Numbered from the stretch's first letter, positions 44,215-54,164 are shown. The stretch is DNA of 64,000 nt from Myxosarcina sp. GI1 (GCF_000756305.1 NZ_JRFE01000001.1:43506-107505); one strand, 5' to 3'. The notes: generated by a model from the sequence alone, not told the origin. Numbers and translations are program-made.

Positions 44215-45447
44215 CTACTTTTTATTGCCAACGCGATCTAGTTTTAACTCGCTTTTGCGAGAGTTATTATCGGCTTTATGCTGCTTTTGAATCCATAGAG
44301 AAGTACAGGGAATTTTGCTTTTGTCGCAGCGATGAGCGTATTTACCAGCTACGTCGGTTACTTCTTTAAGTAAGCCTTGACTCAAAGTAGTAGGTTTGAG
44401 TCCCATATCTAAGAACCGCTGATTTTTCACAAATAGCTCATTTTCTGGTGCTTCATTACGCGGGTTAGGTAAATAGGCAATTTCTACACCAGTCATTTCC
44501 GAGACCATTGCTGCTAAATCTCTAACTCGATGAGTTTCGGTCATTTGGTTGAGAATTCTAACCCTTTCTCCAGCTTCTGGAGGATTTTCAATTGCTAGCT
44601 GAATACAGCGTACCGTGTCTTTGATATGAATAAAAGCGCGAGTTTGACCTCCCGTGCCGTGTACGGTTAGCGGATAGCCAATCGCCGCCTGCATTAAAAA
44701 ACGGTTGAGAACCGTACCATAATCGCCATCATAATCGAAGCGGTTGATTAGGCGTTCGTCCATTTGGGTTTCGGGAGTATTAGTTCCCCAAACAATTCCC
44801 TGGTGTAAATCTGTAACTCTAATACCGTCGTTTTTATTGTAATAGTAAAAAAATAATTGATCTTGAGTTTTAGTCATGTGGTAGACGCTACCAGGGTTAG
44901 CAGGATAGAGAATTTCCTGCTGGATGCGATCGCCGTTATCGGTGACAACTTCCACATCTAAATAGCCTTCAGGAATTTTCATCCCTGCGGTACCGTAACC
45001 ATAAACTCCCATAGTACCTAAATGTACCAAGTGAATATCCAAGCCAGATTCGACGATCGCACAGAGCAAATTGTTGGTAGCGTTGAGATTATTATTAACC
45101 GTATATCGCTTGTGACGAGAAGATTTCATCGAATAGGGGGCTGCCCGCTGTTCGGCAAAATGCACGATCGCATCGGGCTGTTCTTTAATAATTAGATTTA
45201 ATAGGCGATCGTATTCTTTAGCAATATCAATATTATGAAATTCAATTTTTTTGCCTGTAATTTGCTCCCAAGTTTTAAGTCTCTGTCCGATGGGGGCGAT
45301 TGGTGTGAGAGAGCTTACCTCTAGTTCGTTGTCGATATTGCGTCGCGATAAATTATCGACAATAACTACATCCAAATCTCGATTGGACAAGTGTAGGGAG
45401 GTAGGCCAACCACAGAAACCATCCCCTCCTAAAATAATAACTTTCAT
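44215..45447 (-). CDS. sqdB: UDP-sulfoquinovose synthase SqdB
   Basis: 410 residues from the ATG at 45447, which follows GAGG by 8 bases; the frame opens 14 codons earlier without support. It makes UDP-sulfoquinovose from UDP-glucose and sulfite for the sulfolipid SQDG of thylakoids. Seen: GGDGFCGWPTSLHL (NAD site), AEQRAAPYSM, HLGTMGVYGYG, and the catalytic SVYHMTK (YxxxK). The ending VKNQRFLDMGLKPTTL is typical of SqdB/SQD1. It ends with an added basic tail of ~35 residues. No sqdX nearby in this window. Confidence 0.95.
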   Translation of the reverse strand: MKVIILGGDGFCGWPTSLHLSNRDLDVVIVDNLSRRNIDNELEVSSLTPIAPIGQRLKTWEQITGKKIEFHNIDIAKEYDRLLNLIIKEQPDAIVHFAEQRAAPYSMKSSRHKRYTVNNNLNATNNLLCAIVESGLDIHLVHLGTMGVYGYGTAGMKIPEGYLDVEVVTDNGDRIQQEILYPANPGSVYHMTKTQDQLFFYYYNKNDGIRVTDLHQGIVWGTNTPETQMDERLINRFDYDGDYGTVLNRFLMQAAIGYPLTVHGTGGQTRAFIHIKDTVRCIQLAIENPPEAGERVRILNQMTETHRVRDLAAMVSEMTGVEIAYLPNPRNEAPENELFVKNQRFLDMGLKPTTLSQGLLKEVTDVAGKYAHRCDKSKIPCTSLWIQKQHKADNNSRKSELKLDRVGNKK

Positions 45448-45576
45448 AAATCTTGCCTCTAAATAATCATCACGGAAACGTTTTTGCAATCTAAATCATT
45501 TAACCAAATTTTGAGGCTCTATGGTTTTTTTTGAGGATTTATTCTCAATATTTAGTCGCGATCGCTTATTTTCTGT

Positions 45577-46434
45577 TTAAGAAAGCAACTCGGCATAACT
45601 AGTCACTGGCATCTCTGCTTTAGCGGAAATCATCGTAGCAATTTGCTCTGAGGAGACGTTGCCGATAAATCTAACTAATTCTTCCTGAGATAGAGGGGTT
45701 TCTTGCCAGTAGTTGTGACAGAGATCGAGATCGTCTTTATAATGACCAGATTGTTGTAAAATTTTTTCGACAAATACTCCATAAAGAATATATTCCGATA
45801 CGTGCCAGTTGGCGCAAATAGCCTCAATCCAGCTACGATTATTTTTGGCTTCTAAATAGCGGTGTAACTTTAAAACATTGTCTTTACGCCAGAAAATCAA
45901 CTGTCCCATGTAGTTATTGACGGGAAACTTAGGCGGTTCTAAACGTAGTAATTTGCTGGCATCATAGTACCATCTAGCCAAATCTGGATTATCGACAGCA
46001 ACACATTTCGGTTCGCAAAAAAATCTGACGAGATCGCCTCTAATATAATCTTGCAGATCGAACGGGCGAATAAAAAAAACATCAGAATCGGCAAAGACTA
46101 AAACATCTTCTGAAACATAATTAGCTACGGTAAGCTTGATCAATTGCTGTACCAACCATCCTCTAAGCGGTAAAGTTTTCCAACTAAACCAAATATTTTT
46201 CTTGGTAAATAAAGGAATTCTAACGATCCATTGAGGCAATAAATCTTCTTTATTAAGAACTAGCGTATTGTTAGTTGCCAATGAATTAAATAATTTATAG
46301 TCTTGTCGGTCTACGACTATATAGTGCTTGAATAAAGAATTACTATAGCGTTGGATGCTATTTACCAACAGTTGGCATCTCTCGAAATCTGGAGCATAAC
46401 TAGGCGTTACCAAGCAAATTGATTTTTGTGACAT
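45577..46434 (-). CDS. DUF6492-family predicted glycosyltransferase
   Basis: 285 residues. Pattern SICLVTPSYAPDFERCQLLVNSIQRY, then a DxD-like FADSDVFFIRPFD (nucleotide-sugar/metal contact), then QLIFWRKDNVLKLHRYLEAK and WHVSEYILYGVFVEKIL near the end; this is the DUF6492 layout, GT-A-like by fold. Stand-alone gene between sqdB and the aconitase-like gene, on the minus strand. No signal peptide. Donor, acceptor and pathway unknown. Confidence 0.75.
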   Translation of the reverse strand: MSQKSICLVTPSYAPDFERCQLLVNSIQRYSNSLFKHYIVVDRQDYKLFNSLATNNTLVLNKEDLLPQWIVRIPLFTKKNIWFSWKTLPLRGWLVQQLIKLTVANYVSEDVLVFADSDVFFIRPFDLQDYIRGDLVRFFCEPKCVAVDNPDLARWYYDASKLLRLEPPKFPVNNYMGQLIFWRKDNVLKLHRYLEAKNNRSWIEAICANWHVSEYILYGVFVEKILQQSGHYKDDLDLCHNYWQETPLSQEELVRFIGNVSSEQIATMISAKAEMPVTSYAELLS

Positions 46435-46735
46435 TGAAAAACACCGATTAAGGATCGTAAATACAGATCTTAATTGTTTTCAGCGCATCTATAAACTTTG
46501 CCAGATGCTGGTAAGATCGCGATCGTATCGATATACAAATTAAATTAAAGCAGTTAGAGCTATGCCGATAGAGAGCCAAACTTGTCAATTGGTAATCGGA
46601 GAGAAGACAGTTGGTTATTCGGAGTGTCTCAATAACTATTAAATTAAGATCGCAAATCTCTAAATGTAAGTTATGGCATTGGCATTTTTATCGGGCGCGA
46701 TCGCTTGAAAACCTCGAATTGAAACAAAAGTATCG
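46435..46735. other. Divergent intergenic region
   Basis: 301 bases between the DUF6492 gene and the aconitase-family gene. It must contain both promoters. Contains two GATCGCGATCG-like words; nothing else identified. Confidence 0.35.
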
Positions 46736-48706
46736 ATGAATTTAAACGTTACCCAAAAACTAATCCAATCTCATTTAATTTCTGGCAAGATGACTCCTGG
46801 CGCAGAAATCGCTTTACGTATCGACCAATCCCTGACACAAGATGCAACGGGGACGATGGTAATGTTGGAGTTAGAAGCGATGGGACTCAAACAAGTCAAA
46901 ACAGAGCTTTCGGCTCAATACGTCGATCATAATTTGCTGCAAACTGACTTTAAAAATGCCGACGATCATTTATTTTTACGTTCGGCTTGTCAGAGATTTG
47001 GGATTTGGTACAGTCGTCCTGGTAATGGGATTTCTCACGCCGTACACATGGAGCGGTTTGGCGTACCTGGCAAAAGCTTAATTGGTTCTGATAGTCATAC
47101 CCCTGCAGCAGGCGGGATGGGGATGTTGGCTTTTGGTGCGGGTGGTATCGATGTCGCTATGGCGATCGCTGGCGAACCAATGTATCTCAAGATGCCACAG
47201 GTTTTAGGCGTTAAGCTGACTGGTAAGCTACCAGACTGGGTAAGTGCTAAAGACGTAGTTTTAGAGATGTTACGCCGTTACGATGTCGATGGCGGCAGGG
47301 GCAAAATTATTGAATATTACGGTCCTGGTCTGGAAAATCTCAGCGCGATGGATCGCCACGTAATTGCCAATATGGGTACGGAATTAGGGGCAACTACTAC
47401 GGTTTTTCCTTCTGATGAAGAAACCAAAAGATTTTTAATCGCTCAGGGACGGGGAGAAGATTGGGTAGAACTAGTCGCCGACGAAAATGCCCAATACGAT
47501 CTCACCGAAGAAATTAATCTTGCCGAGTTAGAACCTTTAATCGCCTGTCCCTCTAGTCCTGGTAATGTCGTGCCAGTAAGAGAAGTTGCAGGTCGAGAAG
47601 TGTCTCAGGTAGTAGTCGGATCTTCAGCCAATCCTGGCTTGCGAGATTTTTGGATCGTCAGTCAGATGGTAAAGGGCAAAACTATTAACGACCGCGTTTC
47701 TTTTGATGTCAATCCTACATCCCGTCAGGCGATCGAGAATTTAGCCGCTATGGGAACGGCGTTTGTAGATTTGATCCATACGGGAGCGAGGTTTCATCAG
47801 GCTGGCTGTTTGGGCTGTATCGGCATGGGACAAGCTCCAGCTTCCGAACAAATATCTTTAAGAACTATGCCCCGTAACTTTCCTGGGCGTTCTGGTACTG
47901 CCGACGACCGTGTCTATTTGTGCAGCCCTGAAACCGCTGCTGCTTCGGCTCTAACGGGAAAAATTACCGATCCTAGAGATCTGGAGAAACTGTACGACAT
48001 GAGCTATCCTCAGTTCGAGCCGCCAGAAACAGAAATTATCAATACCGAAATGCTGGTGCCACCTCCTAGCGATGGCAGTAACGTCGAGATAGTAAAAGGA
48101 CCTAATATCGAATCTTTTCCCGAATTTTCTGCTTTGCCAGACAGTGCCAGCGTTCCCGTCTTACTTAAGGTAGGAGATAACATTTCTACCGATGAAATTT
48201 TACCCGCAGGAGCGCAAGTATTGCCATTTCGTAGCAATATTCCCAAAATTAGCGAATTTGTTTACTATTTATTAGATGCAACCTTTGCCGAACGAGCTAG
48301 AGAAACCAAAGATGAATATGGCGCTCATGTCTTAGTCGCTGGTGATAACTATGCTCAGGGTTCGAGTCGAGAACACGCGGCGATCGCACCTCGCTATTTA
48401 GGGCAAATTGCGGTTATCGCTAAGTCTTATGCTCGTATTGGCTGGCAAAATTTGGTTAATTTTGGCATTCTCCCCTTAGAATTTGTCAATCCCGAAGATT
48501 ATGACGCTATTGCTGCTGCCGATGAGTTAGTGTTTGAAGGATTGCATCGGGCTTTAAAAGCAGGTGAAAATATTCTCGTCAAACATAAAACTTGCGATCG
48601 CACTTACGAGCTTACCTATAGTCTCAGCGAGCGGCAAAGAGAATTAATTTTAGCTGGCGGCTTAATTAACTATTTCAAACAAAATCTAGCTGTTGCGGCA
48701 CAGTAG
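46736..48706 (+). CDS. Aconitase-family hydratase lacking one cluster cysteine
   Basis: 656 residues; the order is cluster domains then swivel, as in single-chain aconitases and the putative-aconitase subfamily (I recall TIGR01342). Substrate motifs: GSDSHTPAAGGMGMLAFG (~117-134), and GDNYAQGSSREHAAIAPRYLG in the swivel domain. The 4Fe-4S pair is C358/C361 in AGCLGCIGMG. Where ordinary aconitase has GSCTNS the sequence is GSSANP (295-300), so the usual third cysteine is a serine (S297). C271 (IACPSSPG) or C85 could substitute, or the protein binds a cluster differently. Citrate/isocitrate, methyl-isocitrate or a homologous substrate are all possible. Start ATG 46736. Confidence 0.8.
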   Translation: MNLNVTQKLIQSHLISGKMTPGAEIALRIDQSLTQDATGTMVMLELEAMGLKQVKTELSAQYVDHNLLQTDFKNADDHLFLRSACQRFGIWYSRPGNGISHAVHMERFGVPGKSLIGSDSHTPAAGGMGMLAFGAGGIDVAMAIAGEPMYLKMPQVLGVKLTGKLPDWVSAKDVVLEMLRRYDVDGGRGKIIEYYGPGLENLSAMDRHVIANMGTELGATTTVFPSDEETKRFLIAQGRGEDWVELVADENAQYDLTEEINLAELEPLIACPSSPGNVVPVREVAGREVSQVVVGSSANPGLRDFWIVSQMVKGKTINDRVSFDVNPTSRQAIENLAAMGTAFVDLIHTGARFHQAGCLGCIGMGQAPASEQISLRTMPRNFPGRSGTADDRVYLCSPETAAASALTGKITDPRDLEKLYDMSYPQFEPPETEIINTEMLVPPPSDGSNVEIVKGPNIESFPEFSALPDSASVPVLLKVGDNISTDEILPAGAQVLPFRSNIPKISEFVYYLLDATFAERARETKDEYGAHVLVAGDNYAQGSSREHAAIAPRYLGQIAVIAKSYARIGWQNLVNFGILPLEFVNPEDYDAIAAADELVFEGLHRALKAGENILVKHKTCDRTYELTYSLSERQRELILAGGLINYFKQNLAVAAQ

Positions 48707-48821
48707 CTAGTGCAAAATCTGAGAGAGGAACGCTTGCCACAGTTCCTCTTTCTGGTTATTAAAAAATTCCTGGGGGAGTCTTATTGGCTACTAGGCTACC
48801 ATCGGCTAAAATGATGCGATC
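48707..48821 (-). pseudogene. Fragment of an ABC-transporter ATPase gene (3' end)
   Basis: Minus-strand reading gives [16 protein letters not shown], a one-base insertion in a C-run, then QEFFNNQKEELWQAFLSQIL-H and TAG. It matches the last ~37 residues of the intact ATPase gene at 50790-51578 ([37 protein letters not shown]), with one codon missing. It starts right at the stop of the aconitase-family gene. It is the tail of a second amino-acid ABC ATPase gene, now dead. Its embedded stem AGAGGAAC/GTTCCTCT could still act as a terminator for its neighbour. Confidence 0.75.
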
Positions 48822-48841
48822 GCGTTACATACAGTAAATCT

Positions 48842-49699
48842 TTAGGTTCTAATGTTGCTGCGGTCGAATATTTCTCCGTCAGTACCAACACCGAAGATTT
48901 TCAATTGGTCTGCATAGGCTTCGATGACGGCAAAACTAAATCTGGAAACAGCATAGGCAGTCCAGTCGGACTTACCTACAGGACGCAGTTTAGCACCAGC
49001 ACCACAAGTTAAATAAGTTGTCTTACCAATTGGCTTGGTACGCTCGTAATGATGGTCGTGACCATTAAGATATAGTCGAACATTGTAGCGATCGAATAAG
49101 GGTGGTAGAGCTTCGACTAGTCTGGCGGTATTACCATGAGCACCAGAAGAATAAACTGGATGATGTCCGAAGACAATTTTCCAGACAGCTGTGGAACGGG
49201 CTAAATTTTCTTCTAGCCAAGCTAGCTCTTCCGTCCAGGAGGCATTTGTATTAGTATCGAGAGCAAAAAACTCCACCGCTCCTTCGCTAAAGGTATAGTA
49301 ACGATCGCTCATGTTATAGCCTCGATACCGAACTTGGTCTTCACCATTGTTAGTTCTAATATCGTGATTGCCCAAAACTGCATAAAAAGGAATATTTTGT
49401 TGTCTAAAAACACGATAGGGAGATTCAAAAGCACTAGCAACTTTAGCTATGTCTCCATCCTCATAAATATTGTCTCCCGTCAATAAAAATAACAAGAGGG
49501 GATTGAGTTTGTGATAACCCTCCATAGCTTTAGCCACCTCATATTGACTCTTATTTCCCGTCCCCACATCACCTACAGCAGCAAACCGCAGTAAAGGAGT
49601 GGTAGAGGCAGAAGTGGAGCTATCTAATCTTACATGAGAACCTAAAGCCAGTCCCAATCCGCTTAGAAACGCTAAAGATAAAAAACTACGTCGCTTCAT
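48842..49699 (-). CDS. Metallophosphoesterase, purple-acid-phosphatase-like, exported
   Basis: 285 residues. N-terminus MKRRSFLSLAFLSGLGLALG resembles a Tat signal (RR-x-F-L). Metallophosphatase motifs in order: FAAVGDVGTGNKSQYEV (metal-binding D), LLTGDNIYEDG (D, N), AVLGNHDIR (NH), FGHHPVYSSG and NGHDHHYER. The spacing matches tartrate-resistant acid phosphatase-like enzymes, which hydrolyse phosphomonoesters in the periplasm. Located just after the decayed ABC fragment. Predicted secreted, so a role in phosphate scavenging is plausible; no PHO box seen. Confidence 0.85.
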   Translation of the reverse strand: MKRRSFLSLAFLSGLGLALGSHVRLDSSTSASTTPLLRFAAVGDVGTGNKSQYEVAKAMEGYHKLNPLLLFLLTGDNIYEDGDIAKVASAFESPYRVFRQQNIPFYAVLGNHDIRTNNGEDQVRYRGYNMSDRYYTFSEGAVEFFALDTNTNASWTEELAWLEENLARSTAVWKIVFGHHPVYSSGAHGNTARLVEALPPLFDRYNVRLYLNGHDHHYERTKPIGKTTYLTCGAGAKLRPVGKSDWTAYAVSRFSFAVIEAYADQLKIFGVGTDGEIFDRSNIRT

Positions 49700-49771
49700 T
49701 AATCAATTGTATTGCTTATATATATTTGTCTAATGTAATTTAGACACAAAAAAGTAACAATTCGCTCGAAT

Positions 49772-50103
49772 TTAAAGATTTTCTGTCAATGGCAAAATTT
49801 TGCAGACATTTATTTTCAAGAGATTTTGGCTCAATTTAATTCGCCAAACCATGGCTTTACGAGCATCATAAGCTAAAAAATCTGGCAGTTTAACCAGAGC
49901 GATTTCGGTTTGGTATTTCCTTTGCAGGAATTTTTTGAGCAGTCGGTCAACAATAAAAGGTTTCTCGAGCAATAAAGGTCCATGAGCGTAACCCCTCTTT
50001 TGTCAAACTGGGTTAAAATCTTAATTTTTTGTTGGCTAAAATGACGTGCTTTCCTGAAAATCTCCCCAAGTGACAGATTAAGGTTATCAATTGAAAAATG
50101 CAT
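49772..50103 (-). pseudogene. Frameshifted small ORF of unknown family
   Basis: Two minus-strand frames join into one protein if a single base is shifted near 49995: first MHFSIDNLNLSLGEIFRKAR...TQFDKRG, then GYAHGPLLLEKPFIVDRLLKKF...KLPDFLAYDARKAMVWRI. The combined length would be about 110 residues. It starts inside the 3' end of the preceding membrane-protein gene (17-base overlap), suggesting translational coupling. I do not recognise it. The break could be real decay or a sequencing error. Confidence 0.4.
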
Positions 50104-50731
50104 TCGAACAACATTTTATAAAATAGCCCAACCAGCCTACAATACCCAATAGTTTAAACCCATCTTCAAAGAAAATACGCCAGCTTCCCAAAACTATTTG
50201 AATATAATTCTGAAATACATCAATGAACAATGACAACCCAAAAAAGCCAAACGCGATTGCAAGAATAAAATACTTTGTTTTGAGGATAAAATTTTTAAAA
50301 GCTATCATCCAAAAAAATATTAGTCCTACATAGCTAACAAGGGTGATTTTCTCATCTATACCTAAATAGTGAGGAAATATGTATTCGTGTAGCATAAAAA
50401 AATCGTCTAGCAAAAGTAGCGTGGTTATAAGACCAGAGCTAAGTAAAAACGTTGCAAACCGCTTTTTATTTAAACGATGCCGTAACATTGTCCAGCTAAA
50501 TAGACATATGGTCGCAGACGCACTCCATAATAAGACTCCAATGTTTGAGGTTAAACCAACTAAAGGACTAAAATCGGCAATATAAGCAGGATCGCGTGTG
50601 AACATACCTATAGGAACATTCAACCGTAAGCTAGCAAAAAATACCGCACACAATAAAAGTAACGGTAAAAAATAAAGTAAACAGAGAAAGCGTGTTAACT
50701 TTTTGCCTTGAAATACAAATTTACCCCACAC
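50087..50731 (-). CDS. Integral membrane protein of unknown function
   Basis: 214 residues, about six membrane helices. Two acidic membrane-edge motifs, LLLDDFFMLHEYIFPHYLG and FEDGFKLLGIVGWLGYFIKC, are reminiscent of an uncharacterised cyanobacterial membrane family (from memory). The first segment after the cytosolic start is LTRFLCLLYFLPLLLLCAVFF. It lies between the phosphoesterase and the transport locus on the same strand, with a coupled small ORF behind it. No transport signature recognised. Confidence 0.65.
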   Translation of the reverse strand: MWGKFVFQGKKLTRFLCLLYFLPLLLLCAVFFASLRLNVPIGMFTRDPAYIADFSPLVGLTSNIGVLLWSASATICLFSWTMLRHRLNKKRFATFLLSSGLITTLLLLDDFFMLHEYIFPHYLGIDEKITLVSYVGLIFFWMIAFKNFILKTKYFILAIAFGFFGLSLFIDVFQNYIQIVLGSWRIFFEDGFKLLGIVGWLGYFIKCCSNAFFN

Positions 50732-50789
50732 GTATTATCCTCTTTGCTAAGTGATAAATTTATTTTTTGGTTATTTTTTAGTTTTTAAA

Positions 50790-51578
50790 TCAATGCAAAA
50801 TTTGTGCCAGAAACTGCTGTAAGCGTTCTTCTTTTGGGTTGTTAAAAAACTCATGGGGAGTCGTATCGGCTACCAGGCTGCCATCAGCTAAAAAGATAAT
50901 GCGATCGGCTACTTCACGAGCAAAGCCGACTTCGTGAGTGACGCACACCATTGTCATGCCAGATTCTGCCAGACCGCGCATAACATCTAATACTTCCCTA
51001 ACCATTTCAGGGTCGAGTGCTGAGGTCGGTTCGTCAAACAGCATCACTTTGGGCTGCATTGCCAAAGCGCGAGCGATCGCCACACGCTGTTGTTGTCCGC
51101 CAGAAAGCTGACCTGGATATTTATTGGCTTGATGGGCAATGCCTACTCGTTCTAATAGCTGCATGGCATTGGCATTGGCTTCCGATTTAGATATTCGCCG
51201 CAGGTGAGTAGGACCCAAGGTAATATTTTTTAGCACCGTCAGATGGGGAAACAGATTGAATTGTTGAAACACCATCCCTACTTCACGGCGCACTAATTCG
51301 ATACCTTTATGGTTGTGACCGATAACAGTACCGTCGATTTCAATACTACCTTTTTGATAGGGTTCTAAACCGTTAAAGGTGCGGATAAAGGTAGATTTAC
51401 CAGAACCAGAAGGACCCATCAGCACTACCACTTCACCTTGGTTAACACTCAGGCTGACTCCTTTGAGGACGTGAAAGCCATTGTCATACCATTTTTCGAC
51501 ATCACGAGCGACGATAATCGGTTGGGTATCTAGGGTAGCCGTACTGGATGAACGCGATTGTGGTTGAAAGTCAGTCAT
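50790..51578 (-). CDS. Amino-acid ABC transporter ATP-binding protein (GlnQ/HisP type)
   Basis: 262 residues. Walker [10 protein letters not shown] (about 55-63), Q-loop [13 protein letters not shown], signature [19 protein letters not shown], Walker [15 protein letters not shown] and switch VCVTHE. The N-terminal ~25 residues are a polar extension not found in all members. It is the last gene of the transport locus; the two permeases and a binding protein lie upstream beyond TauE and the symporter. Start ATG 51578 after GAGGACAATAAA. A dead copy of its 3' end is at 48707-48821. Confidence 0.93.
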   Translation of the reverse strand: MTDFQPQSRSSSTATLDTQPIIVARDVEKWYDNGFHVLKGVSLSVNQGEVVVLMGPSGSGKSTFIRTFNGLEPYQKGSIEIDGTVIGHNHKGIELVRREVGMVFQQFNLFPHLTVLKNITLGPTHLRRISKSEANANAMQLLERVGIAHQANKYPGQLSGGQQQRVAIARALAMQPKVMLFDEPTSALDPEMVREVLDVMRGLAESGMTMVCVTHEVGFAREVADRIIFLADGSLVADTTPHEFFNNPKEERLQQFLAQILH

Positions 51579-51608
51579 TTTATTGTCCTCAGTTATTGAT
51601 AGTTTTAG

Positions 51609-52376
51609 TTAAAGTTCGAGATATTCCCACAGCAACTTACCTACTAAAACCGTAGTTACTGTAATAAAAATTGGTTTGATAAACTTAGCTCCTCTAACAG
51701 TAGCCACAGTCGAGCCGATATAAGCACCAACTCCAACCCCAAGCGCGCCAGCAATACCTTCGGGCAAGCTAACCATACCTAAAAGCCAAAAAGATATCAG
51801 CGCGATAAGATTAGTCATAAAATTGATAACTTTAGCCGTACCGGTGCCACGCAAAAAATCTAATGACAGAATATACACTAAAGCAAATACTAAAAAAGTC
51901 CCCGCTCCAGGACCAAAAAAACCATCGTGAAAGCCAATAATTGCGCCGAAACAGGCTAATTTTAGAATCTGTATCGAACTGTGAGATTGAGCGATCGCTA
52001 CGTGTGCAGACTTTTCTAAGCCAAAATCAGGTTTGAAGACAACAAACAAAGTAATTGCCACCATCAATAAAATTACAATTGGTTCTGCCCAAGCTGTGGG
52101 TAAAAAACCAATCGATCGACTACCAAGCCAAGAACCAAAAACGGCGGGAATACCCATATAAATACAGGCTTGCCAATCGACCTGCTGGGAGCGAGCAAAT
52201 TCGATCGAACTAGTTAACACGCCACAAGTTCCACAGAGTTTGTTGGTAGCGATCGCGGTTGCTACGGGTAAGCCACTAAAGATTAAACCTGGAATCATAA
52301 TCATACCGCCACCACCAGCGATCGCATCTACGAAGCCAGCTATAATTCCCGTTAGCAAGATAACGATTAAGATCAT
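51609..52376 (-). CDS. TauE/SafE-family sulfite/anion exporter
   Basis: 255 residues, about eight helices. The family signature GLIAGFVDAIAGGGGMIMIPGL-like N-terminus (here TGIIAGFVDAIAGGGGMIMIPG) and the inverted repeat GIIGFHDGFFGPGAGTFL (here GAIIGFHDGFFGPGAGTF) are clear. TauE/SafE proteins move sulfite, sulfoacetate or related anions out of the cell. It sits inside an amino-acid ABC locus, between the ATPase and the symporter genes, all on the minus strand with short gaps (30 and 45 bases), so co-transcription is likely. This links the locus to sulfur-containing substrates by inference. Confidence 0.85.
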   Translation of the reverse strand: MILIVILLTGIIAGFVDAIAGGGGMIMIPGLIFSGLPVATAIATNKLCGTCGVLTSSIEFARSQQVDWQACIYMGIPAVFGSWLGSRSIGFLPTAWAEPIVILLMVAITLFVVFKPDFGLEKSAHVAIAQSHSSIQILKLACFGAIIGFHDGFFGPGAGTFLVFALVYILSLDFLRGTGTAKVINFMTNLIALISFWLLGMVSLPEGIAGALGVGVGAYIGSTVATVRGAKFIKPIFITVTTVLVGKLLWEYLEL

Positions 52377-52421
52377 TTATAAGCTTTTAGCTGGTTTTCA
52401 TCGGGAATAAGCTACTTAAGG

Positions 52422-53960
52422 CTAAACACCAGAAGGAATTACTGCTGGTTCTTCGACAGTAGCGGGTTTGCCCGTACCTCGTTCGAGGCGATCGATTACT
52501 CCCGCACCGACACAATCGCCCCAGACGTTAACCGTCGTGCGACAGCGATCGAGGAACCAGTCAATAACTAAGATTAATGAAACACCTTCAATGGGAATAT
52601 TAACAGCCCTGAGTACAATTACCATCGTTACCAAACCAGCTTCTGGAATTCCCGCCGCGCCAATGGCTGCTAAGGTTGCAGTTAGAAATATAACTACCAG
52701 GTGTCCGAAACTCAAGTTGATGCCGTAAATTTGGGCGATAAATACCGCAGCCACAGCTTCATAAAGAGCCGTTCCATCCATATTAATCGTCGCTCCCAAA
52801 GGCAGTACAAAATTGGCAATCCGATGGGAAACATGATTTTTTTCGATGACGCATTCCATTGACAGAGGTAAAGTGGCAGAACTGGAGGCAGTAGAAAAAG
52901 CCGTAGTTAATGCTGGTAGCATCCTTCTTATATAGACAAAAGGATTGCGTTTGCCGACAAACTTTAAAATTAAAGGTAAAACTACCAAACCGTGAATTAG
53001 CAAGGCAACAATTACCGTAGCGGCGTATTTACCCAAACTGGCAAACTCAGCAGCAAAACCGCCAAATCCTCCAGCCTCACCCAAACGTCCTGCAATCAAG
53101 GCAGCGATTCCTACAGGAGCGGTAAGTAAAACTAAATCGATAATCCTCATAATGGCATCGTTTAGCCCTTCTACCAAAAGAATTACTCGTTCGCCTCTCT
53201 CTCCCAACGTAGTCAGAACGCCACCGAATAACAGCGAAAAGATAATCAACGGCAGTACGTCATTGTCTACCATTGCGCCAAAAAGATTTTGTGGTAATAA
53301 GCCAATTATCACTTCTTTGAGAACGGCACCGATAGAGCTTTCTTCTTTACCCTTGATCTTGTCGGCAACTGCCAGATCTATTTGCACCCCTTGACCCGTA
53401 GCTTTGGGAGTAACTGATTCTCCTGCGGGATTAGTCCACCCAGTTACGGTAAGACTGCCTTTAGACTGTTGTTCGGGAGCGATGGTACCACGAATCTCGT
53501 TTTGGTCTTCAAGCACCGCCATATAGCGATCGTCAAATGGTTTTCTAATGGTTGCGCCATCAAAGCTAATCGTGTTGTCGTTTATTTCATAAGCGACATT
53601 CTCTAAAACCTGACCGCCTCTTAAAGCCACACGGTCTGCTTCGGTATCGGCAACTCCTGGCTGAATGATATTAACTAACAGTAAACCTAGTAAAACTGCC
53701 AAACCAGTAGTTATGGTATAAAAAATAATTGTTTTACCGCCAATGCCGCCAAGCTGACGCACATCACCCAAACCAGTAATGCTAGCAATCATTGAAGTCA
53801 TCACCAAAGGGATAACTAACATTAACAAGGCATTAATAAATAGTTCCCCCAGAAAAGCAATAGAAATTCCAACTGCGGGAAGTATTCCACCTACTAAAAT
53901 ACCGATAACGATTCCAATTAATATCGGTATTAACAACGATTTTTGTTGTTGCTGAGTCAT
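52422..53960 (-). CDS. Dicarboxylate/amino acid:cation symporter (DAACS, GltP/DctA-type)
   Basis: 512 residues, longer than usual (about 420-450) because of a ~95-residue polar insert around 113-205 ([13 protein letters not shown]...[10 protein letters not shown]), likely an extracytoplasmic loop. Signatures: [25 protein letters not shown] near the N-terminus, hairpin [19 protein letters not shown] and the sodium/substrate motif [25 protein letters not shown]. Transports glutamate/aspartate or C4-dicarboxylate with H+ or Na+. Placed between the TauE exporter and the solute-binding gene; the same locus therefore encodes two unrelated routes for anionic solute uptake. Confidence 0.9.
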   Translation of the reverse strand: MTQQQQKSLLIPILIGIVIGILVGGILPAVGISIAFLGELFINALLMLVIPLVMTSMIASITGLGDVRQLGGIGGKTIIFYTITTGLAVLLGLLLVNIIQPGVADTEADRVALRGGQVLENVAYEINDNTISFDGATIRKPFDDRYMAVLEDQNEIRGTIAPEQQSKGSLTVTGWTNPAGESVTPKATGQGVQIDLAVADKIKGKEESSIGAVLKEVIIGLLPQNLFGAMVDNDVLPLIIFSLLFGGVLTTLGERGERVILLVEGLNDAIMRIIDLVLLTAPVGIAALIAGRLGEAGGFGGFAAEFASLGKYAATVIVALLIHGLVVLPLILKFVGKRNPFVYIRRMLPALTTAFSTASSSATLPLSMECVIEKNHVSHRIANFVLPLGATINMDGTALYEAVAAVFIAQIYGINLSFGHLVVIFLTATLAAIGAAGIPEAGLVTMVIVLRAVNIPIEGVSLILVIDWFLDRCRTTVNVWGDCVGAGVIDRLERGTGKPATVEEPAVIPSGV

Positions 53961-54164
53961 TATCTAATTACTTGAAAAAGTATTGAATTAATTATCGAAG
54001 TAAAAAATAGATCGTACAGTAAAGTAGACTGCGGTTTTAATACAAATTATTGCTTAAAATTTTTATCTACCTAGCCTCTATACAAAAAACAAATTTGACA
54101 AAATTAGACTTAAAACTTTGTCAATGACAAAAGTTTGCTACTATTTTGATTTATCTGTTTTTTT

